DNA from: Chromatiaceae bacterium
GTDB lineage: Bacteria > Pseudomonadota > Gammaproteobacteria > Chromatiales > Chromatiaceae
Direction of reading: 5' to 3'
Length of the DNA stretch: 64,000 bases
NCBI GenBank assembly: GCA_019356535.1
Contig: CP037918.1
Span: forward strand, 1,396,315 to 1,460,314
Shown: positions 23,214 through 35,284 of the stretch, piece by piece
Layout: each line of letters opens with the position of its first letter
How positions within the stretch are numbered: the first letter of the stretch is position 1
Notes under the pieces: generated by a model
Told to the model about the DNA's origin: nothing
Databases searched by the model: none
The model's input: the letters and a program-made list of their open reading frames with translations, nothing else
Translations under genes and position numbers: made by a program

Positions 23214-23756
23214 TCAGGGATAGGGTCGCACCCGCCCCTGGGTACCTGCCGCCTTGTTCACCTTTGGCAACATCGCCTCGGCGCGCTTGCGCTCCAGCAC
23301 CGGCCCGACCTGCACCCGGTAGAGCACCTTGCCACGCAGTTCGATGCGCTCGGGATCAAGCGCCTGCAGGCCTGCCTTGCGCAGCCGGGCCACCAGCTTG
23401 CGGGCATTCTCGAGGCGGGAGAAGCTGCCAACCTGCACCACCCAGGCAGCCAGGCCTGGTCGTGGCTCGGCGGGCTCGGAGCGGGCCGGCGATGCCGGCT
23501 CGGTGGAGGGCGGGACAGTGGACGCGGGCGCGACCGGCTGCTCCGTTCTGGCCTGGGTCGGCGGCACGGCAGGCGGCGGCAGCGGGACCTCCTCGCGCAG
23601 CAGTGATGACTCGAAGGGCCTGGCCGGCGGGGGTTCCGGCACGGCCTCCAGCGGCTGCCTGTCGGCTGGCTCTTCCACCAACATGGGCACGAAGATCACC
23701 GCGAGCGAGGCCAGCACGGCGGCGCCGATCAGGCGTTTCTTGAGCGCTTCGTCCAA
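23214..23756 (-). CDS. dedD: SPOR-domain cell-division protein (DedD-like)
   Basis: DedD proteins bind denuded septal glycans through a SPOR domain. The 180-residue product has a single N-terminal membrane helix (KRLIGAAVLASLAVIFVPML), a Pro-rich periplasmic linker (about 35-95) and a C-terminal SPOR domain (AWVVQVGSFS to YRVQVGP). The start is TTG, preceded by GAGGG; no ATG or GTG fits. Position between folC and cvpA is standard. Confidence 0.92.
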   Translation of the reverse strand: MDEALKKRLIGAAVLASLAVIFVPMLVEEPADRQPLEAVPEPPPARPFESSLLREEVPLPPPAVPPTQARTEQPVAPASTVPPSTEPASPARSEPAEPRPGLAAWVVQVGSFSRLENARKLVARLRKAGLQALDPERIELRGKVLYRVQVGPVLERKRAEAMLPKVNKAAGTQGRVRPYP

Positions 23757-23786
23757 AGCTCTGTTCCCTCTGCGATGAGCGAGCGA

Positions 23787-25067
23787 TTATAACCCGCTCG
23801 GGTGGGCATCCAGCCAGGCCATCACCCGCCCGACCGTGACGAAGGATCCGAAAACCAGCACTTCGTCGTCCGCACCGAGCCGGGTGTCGAGCGCGCCCAG
23901 GCAGCCATCGACATCGGCACAGCAATGCGCTTCCGCACGCGCGGCCACTGGCAGAGCATCCAATAGGGTCTGTGCAGACGCGCCGCGCGCTTGGTCACCC
24001 AAGTCCAGCAAGTGCCAATGATCGACACGTGGGGCCAGCGCGGCCAGCACCTCCCCGATAGCCTTGTCGGCGAGCATGCCGACTACGGCGTGCCGCTCGC
24101 CGGCAACGAAACGCTCGCCCAGCTGTGCGGTCAGGACTGCGGCCGCCTGCGGGTTGTGCGCCACGTCCAGGATCCAGGAGCAGCGCCGCTGCCGTACCTC
24201 GAAACGCCCGGGCAGCCGCGCCTCGAGCAGACCGGCACGCAAGGCGGCGGCATCGACCGGCAGGCCCGGCAACTGCGAGAGTACCGCGAGGACACCTGCC
24301 GCGTTCTGCAACTGCGCGGCACCACGCAGGTTCGGCAACGGCAGACCCGCGCGCATTCCGGCCTTGCCCTGCCATTCCCAGCCGTCACCGCGCTGTCGCC
24401 AATCGTAGTCCAGGCCGGCACGCAACAGGCGAGCGCCTCGCTCCTCGGCGACCCGGGCCACCGCATCCGGCATCTCGCGCGCGGCGTACACCAGCGGGCG
24501 CCCAGGGCGCGCGATGCCCGCCTTCTCGGTACCAATGGTCTCGAGGTCATCGCCCAGCCAGTCGGTATGATCGAGCGCGACGCCGGTAATCAGGCCCACG
24601 TCGGCATCCACGATGTTCACCGCATCCAGGCGCCCACCCAGGCCCACTTCGAGGATGGCGGCGTCCAGCCCAGCACGCGCGAAGCACCAGAGTGCGGCCA
24701 GGGTGCCGAACTCGAAATAGGTCAGCGGCGTGTCGCCCCGCGCCTGCTCGATGCATTCGAAAGCCTCACAGAGGATGGCATCGGACACCGGCAGGCCTTC
24801 GATGCGCACCCGCTCGTTGTAGTGCAGCAGGTGCGGCGAGGTGTAGGCGCCGACACGATAGCCCGCAGCGCCCAGGATAGCCTCGAGAAAGGCCACACTG
24901 GAGCCTTTGCCGTTAGTGCCGGCCACGGTGACGATTCGAGGCGCCGGTGCCGGGGCACCGAGCGCACGCCACACCGCCGCAACTCGCTCGAGGCCCAGCT
25001 CGATGTCGGCAGGATGGACCTGCGAGAGATGATCGAGCCAATCGTCGAGGGTGCACTTCACGGTCAT
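23787..25067 (-). CDS. folC: Folylpolyglutamate synthase / dihydrofolate synthase
   Basis: FolC ligates glutamate to dihydropteroate and extends folate polyglutamates. The start MTVKCTLDDWL gives 426 residues with the P-loop TVAGTNGKGSS near residues 50-60, YTSPHLLHYNER, and the Mur-ligase C-terminal domain (LDVAHNPQA). An upstream frame extension runs through G-rich repeats and was rejected. Gene order accD-folC-dedD is canonical. Confidence 0.96.
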   Translation of the reverse strand: MTVKCTLDDWLDHLSQVHPADIELGLERVAAVWRALGAPAPAPRIVTVAGTNGKGSSVAFLEAILGAAGYRVGAYTSPHLLHYNERVRIEGLPVSDAILCEAFECIEQARGDTPLTYFEFGTLAALWCFARAGLDAAILEVGLGGRLDAVNIVDADVGLITGVALDHTDWLGDDLETIGTEKAGIARPGRPLVYAAREMPDAVARVAEERGARLLRAGLDYDWRQRGDGWEWQGKAGMRAGLPLPNLRGAAQLQNAAGVLAVLSQLPGLPVDAAALRAGLLEARLPGRFEVRQRRCSWILDVAHNPQAAAVLTAQLGERFVAGERHAVVGMLADKAIGEVLAALAPRVDHWHLLDLGDQARGASAQTLLDALPVAARAEAHCCADVDGCLGALDTRLGADDEVLVFGSFVTVGRVMAWLDAHPSGL

Positions 25068-25098
25068 GGTTCCAGACAGATGAATGGCGTGGTTTCTC

Positions 25099-25253
25099 CC
25101 CCCCGCCCCCCCCGCAAACGGGGAGGGGCGCCCGGCCGGAAGGAGGGATGTCATTTCCCCTCCCTCGCCTCTCCTCCCTGCAGGGAGGAAACACCCGGGT
25201 GGGGGGGTGGAGCACTTCCCCTCCCCCGCTCGCGGAGGAGGCCGGAAGAGGAA
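25099..25253. repeat. Composite G-rich palindromic repeat (three hairpins)
   Basis: The folC-accD gap is filled by three adjoining G/C-tract structures: a left arm with CCGCAAACGGGGAGG, a perfect 18-bp palindrome TCCTCCCTGCAGGGAGGA (25172-25189), and a right arm with CTCCCCCGCTCGCGGAGGAG followed by GCCGGAAGAGG. The right arm matches the unit at 19881. The layout suggests two opposed copies around a centre, as in REP/BIME clusters. Confidence 0.7.
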
Positions 25254-26117
<864 letters not shown>

Positions 26118-26184
26118 GGGTCAGCCTTGCGATGGGAAGTCGTTGCGATTCTAGCAGGATGCGACATGCGGTCACCCGTTACAG

Positions 26185-26991
26185 CTAACCGGCGTCCATT
26201 GCCTGGCGCATCTCCCCGACGAGGCAGCCAACCGCCTCACGGATGGCCTCGGGGTCGCTCGCGTGGCGCTCGACCAGCGAGACGATGGCGCTGCCGACCA
26301 CCACCGCGTCGGCGATCTCGCCCATGGCACGCGCGGTGGCCGCATCCTTGATGCCGAAACCCACGCCCACCGGCAACTCGGTGACCGCACGGATCTCACC
26401 CAGCTTGGCGCGCACCGCCTCCAGGTCCAGGTTACCGGCCCCGGTCACGCCCTTGAGCGAGACGTAATAGACGAAACCACTGGCCGAAGCGGTGAGGCTG
26501 CGGATGCGCTCGGGCGTGCTGGTCGGCGCCAGCAGGTAGATGGGGTCGATATGGCGCGCGCGCAGGGCGGCGAGCAGTTCCGCCCCCTCCTCCGGCGGAA
26601 TGTCCACAGTGAGCACCCCATCGACCCCGGCCTCGGCCGCGGCCTCGGCGAAGTCCTCGTAGCCCATGACCTCGATGGGGTTGAGGTAGCCCATCAGTAC
26701 CACCGGGGTATCGGCGTCGGTCTCGCGGAAGGCGCGCACCATCTCCAGCACGTCGTGCAGCGAAGTGTGATGCACCAGCGCCCGCTCGCTGGCACGCTGG
26801 ATCACGGGGCCGTCGGCCATGGGATCGGAGAAGGGCACCCCCAGCTCGAGGATGTCTGCGCCCCGTGCCACCAGGGTGTGCATCAGCGGCACGGTGTCTT
26901 CCTTGCGCGGGTCGCCGGCAGTGATGAAGGGAATCAACGCGGTGCGGCCCTGCGCACGCAGGGCCGCAAAACGGTTCTCGATACGGCTCAT
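26185..26991 (-). CDS. trpA: Tryptophan synthase alpha subunit
   Basis: TrpA cleaves indole-3-glycerol phosphate to indole, which is channelled to TrpB. The 268-residue TIM-barrel protein has catalytic E49 ([10 protein letters not shown]) and D60 (MADGPVIQ). It overlaps the trpB stop by 4 bp, so the subunits are translated together. Confidence 0.97.
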   Translation of the reverse strand: MSRIENRFAALRAQGRTALIPFITAGDPRKEDTVPLMHTLVARGADILELGVPFSDPMADGPVIQRASERALVHHTSLHDVLEMVRAFRETDADTPVVLMGYLNPIEVMGYEDFAEAAAEAGVDGVLTVDIPPEEGAELLAALRARHIDPIYLLAPTSTPERIRSLTASASGFVYYVSLKGVTGAGNLDLEAVRAKLGEIRAVTELPVGVGFGIKDAATARAMGEIADAVVVGSAIVSLVERHASDPEAIREAVGCLVGEMRQAMDAG

Positions 26992-28187
26992 AGCTTCAGG
27001 CCCTCGCGTGCAGCCACGGTGTGCATATCCTTGTCACCTCGGCCGGAAAGATTGACCAACAGGATAGCGTCACGGTCCATCTGCGGCGCCAGTTTGATCG
27101 CCTGGGCGATGGCATGGCTGGACTCCAGCGCCGGGATGATGCCCTCGGTGCGAGTCAGGCGATGGAAGGCATCCAGCGCCTCCTCGTCGGTGACTGCAAC
27201 ATATTGCGCACGCCCGCAGTCCTTGAGCCAGGCGTGCTCCGGTCCTACACCCGGGTAGTCCAGTCCGGCGGAGATGGAGTGGGTCTCGATGATCTGGCCG
27301 TCAGCGTCTTCCATCAGGTAGGTGCGGTTGCCATGCAACACGCCAGGCCGACCGGCGCACAGAGGCGCGGCGTGGCGGCCGGTCTCCAGGCCTTCGCCGC
27401 CGGCCTCTACCCCGTAGATGGCTACCTGCTCGTCCTCGAGGAAGGGGTAGAACAGACCGATGGCATTGGAGCCGCCCCCCACGCAGGCGATCAGGGCGTC
27501 GGGCAGGCGTCCGGTCATGACCTGGATCTGCTCGCGCGCCTCACGACCGATCACCGCTTGGAAGTCGCGCACCATGGCCGGATAGGGATGCGGACCTGCC
27601 ACGGTGCCGATGATGTAGAAGGTGTCGTCCACGTTGGCCACCCAATCGCGCATGGCCTCGTTGAGGGCGTCCTTCAGCGTCCTCGAGCCCGACGAAACGG
27701 TGCGCACCTCGGCGCCCAGCAGGCGCATGCGGTAGACATTGGCCTCTTGGCGCGCGGCATCCACCTCGCCCATGTAGACCACGCATTCCAGCCCCAGGCG
27801 CGCAGCCACGGTGGCGGTAGCCACCCCGTGCTGGCCGGCCCCAGTCTCGGCGATGATGCGGGTCTTGCCCATGCGCCGCGCCAGCAGGGCCTGGCCAATG
27901 GTGTTGTTCACCTTGTGCGCGCCGGTGTGGTTCAGGTCCTCACGCTTGAGATAGACCTGCGCCCCGCCCAGTTCGCGGCTTAGGCGTTCGGCGTGGTAGA
28001 TGGGAGAAGGCCGGCCGACGTAGTGCTGCAGATCGGCGTCCAGCTCGGCCAGGAAGTCCGGGTCCTGCATGTACTTCTCGTAGGCCAGCCGCAACTCCTC
28101 GATGGGCGCCATCAGGGTCTCGGCCACGAAGACGCCCCCATAGGGGCCGAAGTGGCCGCGGGCATCGGGCAGTTCTGTCAGTTTCAT
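26988..28187 (-). CDS. trpB: Tryptophan synthase beta subunit
   Basis: TrpB condenses indole with serine using PLP. The 399-residue product has PLP lysine K92 in [10 protein letters not shown] and the phosphate-binding [10 protein letters not shown] loop. It overlaps trpF and trpA by 4 bp on each side, forming a tight trpFBA unit separate from the rest of the trp pathway. Confidence 0.98.
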   Translation of the reverse strand: MKLTELPDARGHFGPYGGVFVAETLMAPIEELRLAYEKYMQDPDFLAELDADLQHYVGRPSPIYHAERLSRELGGAQVYLKREDLNHTGAHKVNNTIGQALLARRMGKTRIIAETGAGQHGVATATVAARLGLECVVYMGEVDAARQEANVYRMRLLGAEVRTVSSGSRTLKDALNEAMRDWVANVDDTFYIIGTVAGPHPYPAMVRDFQAVIGREAREQIQVMTGRLPDALIACVGGGSNAIGLFYPFLEDEQVAIYGVEAGGEGLETGRHAAPLCAGRPGVLHGNRTYLMEDADGQIIETHSISAGLDYPGVGPEHAWLKDCGRAQYVAVTDEEALDAFHRLTRTEGIIPALESSHAIAQAIKLAPQMDRDAILLVNLSGRGDKDMHTVAAREGLKL

Positions 28188-28813
28188 CTCGTCTCGTCTC
28201 CACGTCGCACCGCCTGCACGAAGCGGGCGATCTTCTCTGCATCCTTGATGCCGGGTTCACGTTCCACCCCGCCACTCACGTCCACGGCAAAGGGACGGAC
28301 CTGGCGCACGGCCTGTTCCACGTTGTCAGGCGTGAGCCCCCCGGCAAGCACGATCCTTTCAGCCATCCCGGCCGGGATACGCGCCCAGTCGAAGGTCTCG
28401 CCGGTGCCGCCCGGCACGCCGGGTCGGAAGGCGTCCAGCAACAAGCCGCGCGCGCCGGCGAAGCGTGCAGCCTCGGCGGCCAGGTCGATGTCGTCCTTCA
28501 TGCGCAAGGCACGGATCCAGGGCCGACCGTGCTCGCTGCAATAGTCCGGGCATTCGTTGCCGTGGAACTGGAGCAGGTCGATGCCGCAGGCACTCACCGC
28601 CTCGGCGATGGTCTCGGCATCGGCGTTCACGAACAGCCCCACGGTAGTCACAAAGGGCGGCAGGACCGCGGCGATGGCCGCCGCCTGCGCGAGTTCGACA
28701 TGCCGCGGGCTGGGCGGGTAGAACACCAGGCCGATGGCATCGGCCCCGGCATCGACCGCCGCGCGGGCGTCCTCGACGCGGGTGATGCCACAGATTTTCA
28801 CTCGGGTGCGCAT
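28184..28813 (-). CDS. trpF: Phosphoribosylanthranilate isomerase
   Basis: TrpF isomerises N-(5'-phosphoribosyl)anthranilate. The 209-residue barrel begins [13 protein letters not shown], with the catalytic Cys in KICG, and has the catalytic Asp in LLLDAF and the phosphate loop [10 protein letters not shown]. It starts 9 bp after the truA stop. Confidence 0.97.
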   Translation of the reverse strand: MRTRVKICGITRVEDARAAVDAGADAIGLVFYPPSPRHVELAQAAAIAAVLPPFVTTVGLFVNADAETIAEAVSACGIDLLQFHGNECPDYCSEHGRPWIRALRMKDDIDLAAEAARFAGARGLLLDAFRPGVPGGTGETFDWARIPAGMAERIVLAGGLTPDNVEQAVRQVRPFAVDVSGGVEREPGIKDAEKIARFVQAVRRGDETR

Positions 28814-28822
28814 GGAGGCGCA

Positions 28823-29605
28823 TTATGCCGGAAAACCGCTGCGCGACGGCGCTGGAATGGCAAACACCGGCGGGTACTCCACGGCTTCGAAATACAATCC
28901 CTCCGGAGGGGCGGTCACCCCACCCTGGGTACGGTCACGCAACGCCAGCACCTCGGCAGCCCACTCCTCGGGACGGTCACCCCGGCCGATGGCCATCAAC
29001 ACCCCGGCAATGTTGCGCACCATGTGGTGCAGAAAGGCATTGGCGTGCACCGACAGCACCACGAAGTCACCACGCCGCTCCACCACCAGGGAATGCAGGG
29101 TGCGTACCGGGCTTTTGGCCTGACAGCCCAGGGCACGGTAGCTGGAGAAGTCGTGTTCACCCACCAGGGCCTGTCCCGCCCGGTGCATGCGTTCGGCATC
29201 CAGCGGGCGATGGGTCCAGGTTACGCGACCTGCCAGCACCGCGCTGCGCGCCGTGCGATTAAGAATCACGTAACGATAACGCCGCGATACCGCCGAGAAA
29301 CGTGCATGAAAGTCGTCCCTGACCTCCCGCACCCAGGCGATGGCGACATCGGCAGGCAGGTTCACGTTGCCGCCAAGCAGCCAGTTGCGCTCAGTGCGTA
29401 CCGCTTGCGTGTCAAAGTGCACCACCTGCCCCAGGCCATGCACCCCGGTGTCAGTACGCCCGGCACAGACTACCTGCACCGGGTGATTCGCCACCTTGGC
29501 CAACGCTGCCTCGAGCACCGTCTGCACCGTGCGTACGCCAGACTGCTGCGCCTGCCAGCCGTGGAAGCGACTGCCGTCATATTCGATACCAAGTGCGATT
29601 CTCAT
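28823..29605 (-). CDS. truA: tRNA pseudouridine(38-40) synthase
   Basis: TruA modifies U38-U40 in the anticodon arm of tRNAs. The start MRIALGIEYDGSRFHGW gives 260 residues; the catalytic Asp lies in AGRTDTGVHGLGQV. A longer frame reaches into the fimV gap and lacks family support. The fimV-truA-trpF order is the same as in Pseudomonas. Confidence 0.96.
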   Translation of the reverse strand: MRIALGIEYDGSRFHGWQAQQSGVRTVQTVLEAALAKVANHPVQVVCAGRTDTGVHGLGQVVHFDTQAVRTERNWLLGGNVNLPADVAIAWVREVRDDFHARFSAVSRRYRYVILNRTARSAVLAGRVTWTHRPLDAERMHRAGQALVGEHDFSSYRALGCQAKSPVRTLHSLVVERRGDFVVLSVHANAFLHHMVRNIAGVLMAIGRGDRPEEWAAEVLALRDRTQGGVTAPPEGLYFEAVEYPPVFAIPAPSRSGFPA

Positions 29606-29680
29606 GGTAGTTTCGGTCTCGCCAAAGAGAAGGGGCGCCAGCGGCGCCCCGGTCGAGTCCTGCACAGAATTCTGGCCGGC

Positions 29681-32464
29681 TCAGCTGATATCAGCAAGCA
29701 GCTTTTCGGCCTCCTTGCGCTGGATCTCGTTACCCTCCTGCCGAATCTCCTCGAGGATGTCCTTTGCACCCTCGGCATCGCCCATCTCGAGGAATGCCCT
29801 GGCCAGGTCGAGCTTGGTATCGACTGCCTCGGCATCGACCGTCTCCGGGGCCAGGCTGGATATTTCGATCTCCTCATCCACCGCCTTGTCGAAAGCCTCG
29901 TCGATGGACAGCGGCTCATCCAGTCCGCGCTGGGCTGGCGAGGTGTTGAGATCGGAAGCAAGCTCCTCAGTCAGGCGGTTGAGGTCATCTTCCAGTTCGG
30001 CCAGATCACTCAATTCTTCGAGCTGGGCCAGGCCCTCGTCGTCACCCCTCGATTCCTCGACACCACCCTCACCGGCAACGATGTCCAGCGCAGGCAGATC
30101 AATCGCGTCATCGGGACGATCAGCTTCGGCGACGTTTTCCACACTGGAGAGGTCCAGATCGAGGGAGTCCAGCGGACGGGTATCCAGGTCGCCAAGATCC
30201 TCGAGTTCCTTGAAGTCATCGAGATCCAGCGAAGGTTCATCCACCAGACCCGGCAGGCCGGCTTCCTTGCCATCCGTATCGTCCTGGCTCGCGAGCTCCG
30301 CTCCCCCCTCTTCGATACGGGCGGCGGACTCCGCATAATCACCACCTGCAAACACTTCCGATGTCACCTGGCTCGACGTATCGTTCTGGTAGAGGCGGTT
30401 GTCGGGCGCGATCTCGCGCCCCATGTCACAGATCCGCGACCAGGCGTCGGGATCGACAATATCCTGGCCGTTTTCCACCATGCTCTCTGCCAGCTCATTG
30501 AAGGCCACCGCGTTGCGCGTGGCGTAGTAAACCTCGAGCAGCTTGTGCTTGAGCGCCAATCGGTCGGGATCGCGGGTCAGCGCCTGCTTGAGCAGGTCCT
30601 CGACTTGCTGGTAGCGACCATAGGCGATGTACACGTCGGCCTCGGAGATAGGATCCACCTCGCCCGTCTCGTCGCGCAGAGCGTTCATGTCGCTCGGCGT
30701 GAATTCGCTGAGGAAAGAAGTTTCCTCCTGGCCAAACAGGCTGTCTTCGTCGACCTCGCCCTCTTTTTCCTTGGTGTCGACGGCTGCCGAGTCGGAAGAG
30801 ATGTCAGCCGAGGTCTCCTCGTCCAGCGAGGAAGCGACCAGGTCGTCGAATGCCTCGCCCTCTTCCACCTCGGCCCGCTTCCTGCGGATCCCCAGCAGGA
30901 TCAACAACAACACCAGGATGCCGCCCCCACCCGCGACAATCGGCAAGTTGTCACGCAGCAGTGTGAAAATGTCCGCGTCATCAGCCACGGGGGGCACTTC
31001 GACCTGCGGCACTGCTGCTCCGGTCGGCGACTGCGCCGACTCCACAGTCTCGGCTGACGATGCAGCCATCCCCCCGGTGCTCTCCGCGGCCTCCTCGCGC
31101 CTGGTCTCCCCGGCAGCTCCTGTGGAAGTGGCGGCAGGTCCCGGCTGAACCATCGCCTGAGGCACCCCCTCCCTGGCGTTGTTTTCCTCGACTACCGCAT
31201 CGGCGGCCGCAATAAGATCGGCTGCAATCACGGAAGGCTGTTCGGACGACACCTGTTCCGCACCTTCCATCACGGCATCCCCTGCTGTTTCCCCAGTGGA
31301 CGCTTCTTGCATAGGCGCCTGCTGGAATTCAGCGGTCTGATCCTCTGCTCCGGCGTCCATGCGCTCTCTGGTCTGCACCTGGAGGCGAGCCAACTGTTCA
31401 TCTTTCAGCATCAGCAGGCGACGCATGTCATCGAGACGCTTCTGCAGCTCATCGACCTCGTTGCGCAAGGCCTCGGACTCGAGCCGCGAAGCCTCGGCGT
31501 TCTCGCGCGCCAGCAACAGCTTGCGCTTGATCTCGTCGATCGTCTCGTCACCCCGGATCTCGCTGGCGCCAGCCTCACCCTTGCCCTCGGGACGGGCGGT
31601 GGCGATTCGCAACTCGGACTGGGGTTCGTCGACTGGGGTAGTGATGCCGGCAGCCCCCTGCCCGGTCGTCGCCTTCCTGCCTGCCGCTTGCTGCATGCGC
31701 TGACTGCGCTGCGCCAGCCATTGTGCCTGGGCCTGACGATAGGCCTGACGTGCCTCGGCCCGCGGCAAAGACAACACCTCGTCGGCACTGGGCACGCGCA
31801 GAACCTGTCCGCGCTTCAGGCGGTTGATGTCGCCTCCGATAAAGGCATCGAGATTGGCCCGGTGCAGCGCGATCATCATTTGTTCCATACTGGCACCACT
31901 CGGGCGCAACTTGCGTGCAATGCTCCAGAGGGTCTCATTGGCGTTGACCGGACCGTATTCCCCTTTGCCCGCAATGACGGGCGAAGCCAGACCGCGCGGT
32001 GTCGCAGCAGCACGCGAGGTGGCCACACGCGCCGGCGCCGTCTGCACCTGAGGTGCCCGGCGCTTGGTAGTAACCGGCGGATCAAGCAATACGGTGTATT
32101 CACGGATCAGGCGCCCTTTCGGCCAGTTGATCTCGACCAGAAAATCGAGAAAGGGCTCGCGGATGGGGAAGTCCGAGGTCACCCTGATCACGGCACGACC
32201 ATCCGGTAGTCGTTCCGGCTTGAACTTCAGCAAGGTGAGGTAGAAAGGGCGTTCGATGCCTGCCTTCTCGAACTCGTCTGCACCGGCCAGTTTCACCTGC
32301 ACACCGTCCAGTTCACCCTTGGCCACCGACAGCAGCGCGATCTCGGCCTTGAACTCCTGATTCAGTGCGGAAGTCGTCTTGATGTCTCCCAGACCCAGTG
32401 CGTACGCCGGAATCGAGACGGTGCCCAACGCCAAGGCCACGGCAAACGTCAGACTACGAACCAT
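29681..32464 (-). CDS. fimV: FimV-family pilus assembly and polarity protein
   Basis: FimV organises type IV pilus secretin assembly and polar landmarks in the inner membrane. The 927-residue product from MVRSLTFAVALAL has a signal peptide (1-22), the conserved FimV N-terminal domain (about 24-130), a periplasmic LysM domain (about 170-225), a coiled coil (about 305-370), one membrane helix (about 507-526), and a long very acidic cytoplasmic part with TPR-like segments, ending in the FimV C-terminal motif around ARAFLEMGDAEGAKDILEE. Length and layout match the family. Confidence 0.95.
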   Translation of the reverse strand: MVRSLTFAVALALGTVSIPAYALGLGDIKTTSALNQEFKAEIALLSVAKGELDGVQVKLAGADEFEKAGIERPFYLTLLKFKPERLPDGRAVIRVTSDFPIREPFLDFLVEINWPKGRLIREYTVLLDPPVTTKRRAPQVQTAPARVATSRAAATPRGLASPVIAGKGEYGPVNANETLWSIARKLRPSGASMEQMMIALHRANLDAFIGGDINRLKRGQVLRVPSADEVLSLPRAEARQAYRQAQAQWLAQRSQRMQQAAGRKATTGQGAAGITTPVDEPQSELRIATARPEGKGEAGASEIRGDETIDEIKRKLLLARENAEASRLESEALRNEVDELQKRLDDMRRLLMLKDEQLARLQVQTRERMDAGAEDQTAEFQQAPMQEASTGETAGDAVMEGAEQVSSEQPSVIAADLIAAADAVVEENNAREGVPQAMVQPGPAATSTGAAGETRREEAAESTGGMAASSAETVESAQSPTGAAVPQVEVPPVADDADIFTLLRDNLPIVAGGGGILVLLLILLGIRRKRAEVEEGEAFDDLVASSLDEETSADISSDSAAVDTKEKEGEVDEDSLFGQEETSFLSEFTPSDMNALRDETGEVDPISEADVYIAYGRYQQVEDLLKQALTRDPDRLALKHKLLEVYYATRNAVAFNELAESMVENGQDIVDPDAWSRICDMGREIAPDNRLYQNDTSSQVTSEVFAGGDYAESAARIEEGGAELASQDDTDGKEAGLPGLVDEPSLDLDDFKELEDLGDLDTRPLDSLDLDLSSVENVAEADRPDDAIDLPALDIVAGEGGVEESRGDDEGLAQLEELSDLAELEDDLNRLTEELASDLNTSPAQRGLDEPLSIDEAFDKAVDEEIEISSLAPETVDAEAVDTKLDLARAFLEMGDAEGAKDILEEIRQEGNEIQRKEAEKLLADIS

Positions 32465-32580
32465 GAAAGTCCCCCTGAAGCGACAAACCATCGCAGAATG
32501 CTCCCTGTGGTATTGCGTGGCACCGCACATCCCGTCCGGCCGGGCGAGATCTTGCCAAGGCACCTGACAATTTGCGGCTA

Positions 32581-32609
32581 ACTATAGCCCAGCAAAGGGT
32601 TTTGCCCAA
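32581..32609 (-). promoter_or_regulatory. Promoter candidate for fimV
   Basis: On the minus strand TTGGGC (-35) is followed after 17 bases by TATAGT (-10, five of six matches). It lies about 117 bases upstream of the fimV start. The -35 is weak, so this is moderate evidence only. Confidence 0.4.
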
Positions 32610-32666
32610 CTGATAGAAGCAGAAACCGGGCTCGCAAACAAACGGCACAACGCCCAGGGAAGGACA

Positions 32667-32711
32667 GTGTGACCGCTTTCACACCCGCCTCCCCACCAGT
32701 CACGGGTGACT
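32667..32711 (-). terminator. Paired hairpins after asd
   Basis: Two short inverted repeats lie just after the asd stop: AGTCAC-GG-GTGACT (32698-32711) and GTGTGA-N6-TCACAC (32667-32684). Neither has a U-tract, so they may be weak terminators or 3'-end stabilisers. They separate asd from the fimV promoter region. Confidence 0.35.
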
Positions 32712-33832
32712 CAGAGTGCATCGAGCAGAATGCGCAGCATGCGCCGCAACGGCTCCGCAGCACCCCACAGCAGCTGGTCACCTACAGTGAAGGCATTGAG
32801 ATATTCCGGCCCCAGGTTCATCTTGCGCAGCCGGCCGACCGGTACCGAGAGCGTACCGGTCACCTTCGCCGGCGTGAGCTCCTGCATGGTGATCTCACGC
32901 TCGTTGGGGATCACTTTCGACCACGCGTTGGCCTCGTCGAGCATCTGCTCGATCTCGTCAATGGGCACATCCTTCTTCAGCTTGATGGTCAACGCCTGGC
33001 TGTGGCAGCGCATGGCACCGATGCGCACACAGGTACCATCGATGGGAATGCGATCATCCTCGGAGCGACCGAGGATCTTGTTGGTCTCTGCCACCGCCTT
33101 CCATTCCTCCTTGCTCTGACCGTTCTCCAGTGCCACGTCGATCCAGGGAATCAGGCTACCGGCCAGTGGCACACCGAAGTGTGCCGCGGGAAACGCCGCC
33201 GAGCGCATGGCCTCGGTCACACCTTGGTCGATGTCGAGGATGGTCGAGGCCGGGTCCTTGAGCAGCGCGTCCACGCTGTCGCGCAGGTACCCCATCTGTT
33301 CGAGCAGTTCGCGCATGTTGCGCGCGCCCGCGCCCGAGGCGGCCTGGTAGGTCATGGCGGTCATCCACTCGACCAGGTCGTTCTGGAACAGGCCGCCCAG
33401 GCCCATCAGCATCAGGCTGACGGTACAGTTGCCGCCGATGAAGTCGCGCTTGCCCGAGGCCAGCGCCTGGTCGATCACCCGGCGGTTGACCGGGTCGAGC
33501 ACGATCACGCTGTCATCCGCCAAGCGCAGCGCCGAGGCCGCATCGATCCAGTAGCCGGTCCAGCCGGCCTTGCGCAACTCGCCGTGGACCTGCCGGGTGT
33601 AGTCGCCGCCCTGGCAGGTGACGATCACCTCCATCTGCTTGAGCGCGTCGATATCGGTGGCATCCTTGAGCGCGGGGACATCCTTGCCGATATCCGGCCC
33701 CGGCTGCCCGACCTGCGAGGTGGTGAAGAACACCGGCTCGTCGATCAGATCGAAATCGTTCTCCTCGCGCATGCGGCCCATCAGCACCGAACCGACCATG
33801 CCGCGCCAGCCTACGAAACCTATTCTCTTCAT
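32711..33832 (-). CDS. asd: Aspartate-semialdehyde dehydrogenase
   Basis: Asd reduces aspartyl phosphate to the semialdehyde for lysine, threonine, methionine and diaminopimelate synthesis. The 373-residue product has the NADP motif GWRGMVGS at 8-15, the nucleophile C136 in GGNCTVSL and the catalytic His region [10 protein letters not shown]. It is the gammaproteobacterial type. Gene order leuB-asd-fimV is as in Pseudomonas. Confidence 0.97.
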   Translation of the reverse strand: MKRIGFVGWRGMVGSVLMGRMREENDFDLIDEPVFFTTSQVGQPGPDIGKDVPALKDATDIDALKQMEVIVTCQGGDYTRQVHGELRKAGWTGYWIDAASALRLADDSVIVLDPVNRRVIDQALASGKRDFIGGNCTVSLMLMGLGGLFQNDLVEWMTAMTYQAASGAGARNMRELLEQMGYLRDSVDALLKDPASTILDIDQGVTEAMRSAAFPAAHFGVPLAGSLIPWIDVALENGQSKEEWKAVAETNKILGRSEDDRIPIDGTCVRIGAMRCHSQALTIKLKKDVPIDEIEQMLDEANAWSKVIPNEREITMQELTPAKVTGTLSVPVGRLRKMNLGPEYLNAFTVGDQLLWGAAEPLRRMLRILLDAL

Positions 33833-33845
33833 TGCTCTATCCCGT

Positions 33846-34131
33846 ATTGGTCCTTAACCATAAAGGACACAAAGATCACAAAGATTTCCTGCTGGATATT
33901 CCTAATCCAAGGCAACTTGGAAACCACCGGGCACCCGGCAACGCTCAACCCCGCAAGAAACCAACCACAAAGGGAACAAAGATCACAAAGATTTTCTGTT
34001 GGGCCCCATCCCCAAGGTGAGTTGCAAACCACCTGGGATTCGGCACCTCATGCAACCCTTTCCTCCAACCGAGGAGAAGAAAGCGCTTCTACCGCCGTCC
34101 TCTTCGTGTCCTTTGTGCGCTTCGTGGTGAA
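33846..34131. repeat. A-rich periodic repeat unit A between leuB and asd (non-coding)
   Basis: This gene-free gap holds two tandem imperfect copies of an about 100-bp unit (starting at 33856 and 33963, period 107) that begin with AACCAyAAAG and continue with ACAAAGATCACAAAGATTT. An opposed arm of the same motif (CTTCGTGTCCTTTGTG) lies at 34101-34128. The whole resembles a non-autonomous version of the unit carrying the GxxExxY gene at 35236-35728. No reading frame in it looks coding. Confidence 0.7.
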
Positions 34132-34156
34132 CCCGCGTACCTACTTCGGTGAATTC

Positions 34157-35230
<1,074 letters not shown>

Positions 35231-35235
35231 TGTCT

Positions 35236-35265
35236 TTCACCACAAAGCACACGAAGCACACAAAG
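35236..35265. repeat. Inverted-repeat arm, left end of GxxExxY unit
   Basis: The arm starts TTCACCACAAAG and continues with CACACGAAG and CACACAAAG, a period of about nine bases. It begins six bases beyond the leuB start codon (on its upstream side). The opposed copy lies at 35697-35728. Confidence 0.7.
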
Positions 35266-35284
35266 ATTCCTGGTCAAGACCCTT

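Noticed and set aside
25099..25253. Rho-independent terminator for accD
   Set aside because: Stems are strong but no U-tract follows on the transcribed strand, and the same sequence recurs at unrelated junctions.
26118..28200. Trp leader peptide or attenuator before trpFBA
   Set aside because: trpF starts right after truA and no short Trp-rich frame with alternative hairpins is visible.
28529..31057. 842-codon open frame antisense to trpF, truA and fimV
   Set aside because: It crosses three well-identified genes on the other strand and has no recognisable motif.
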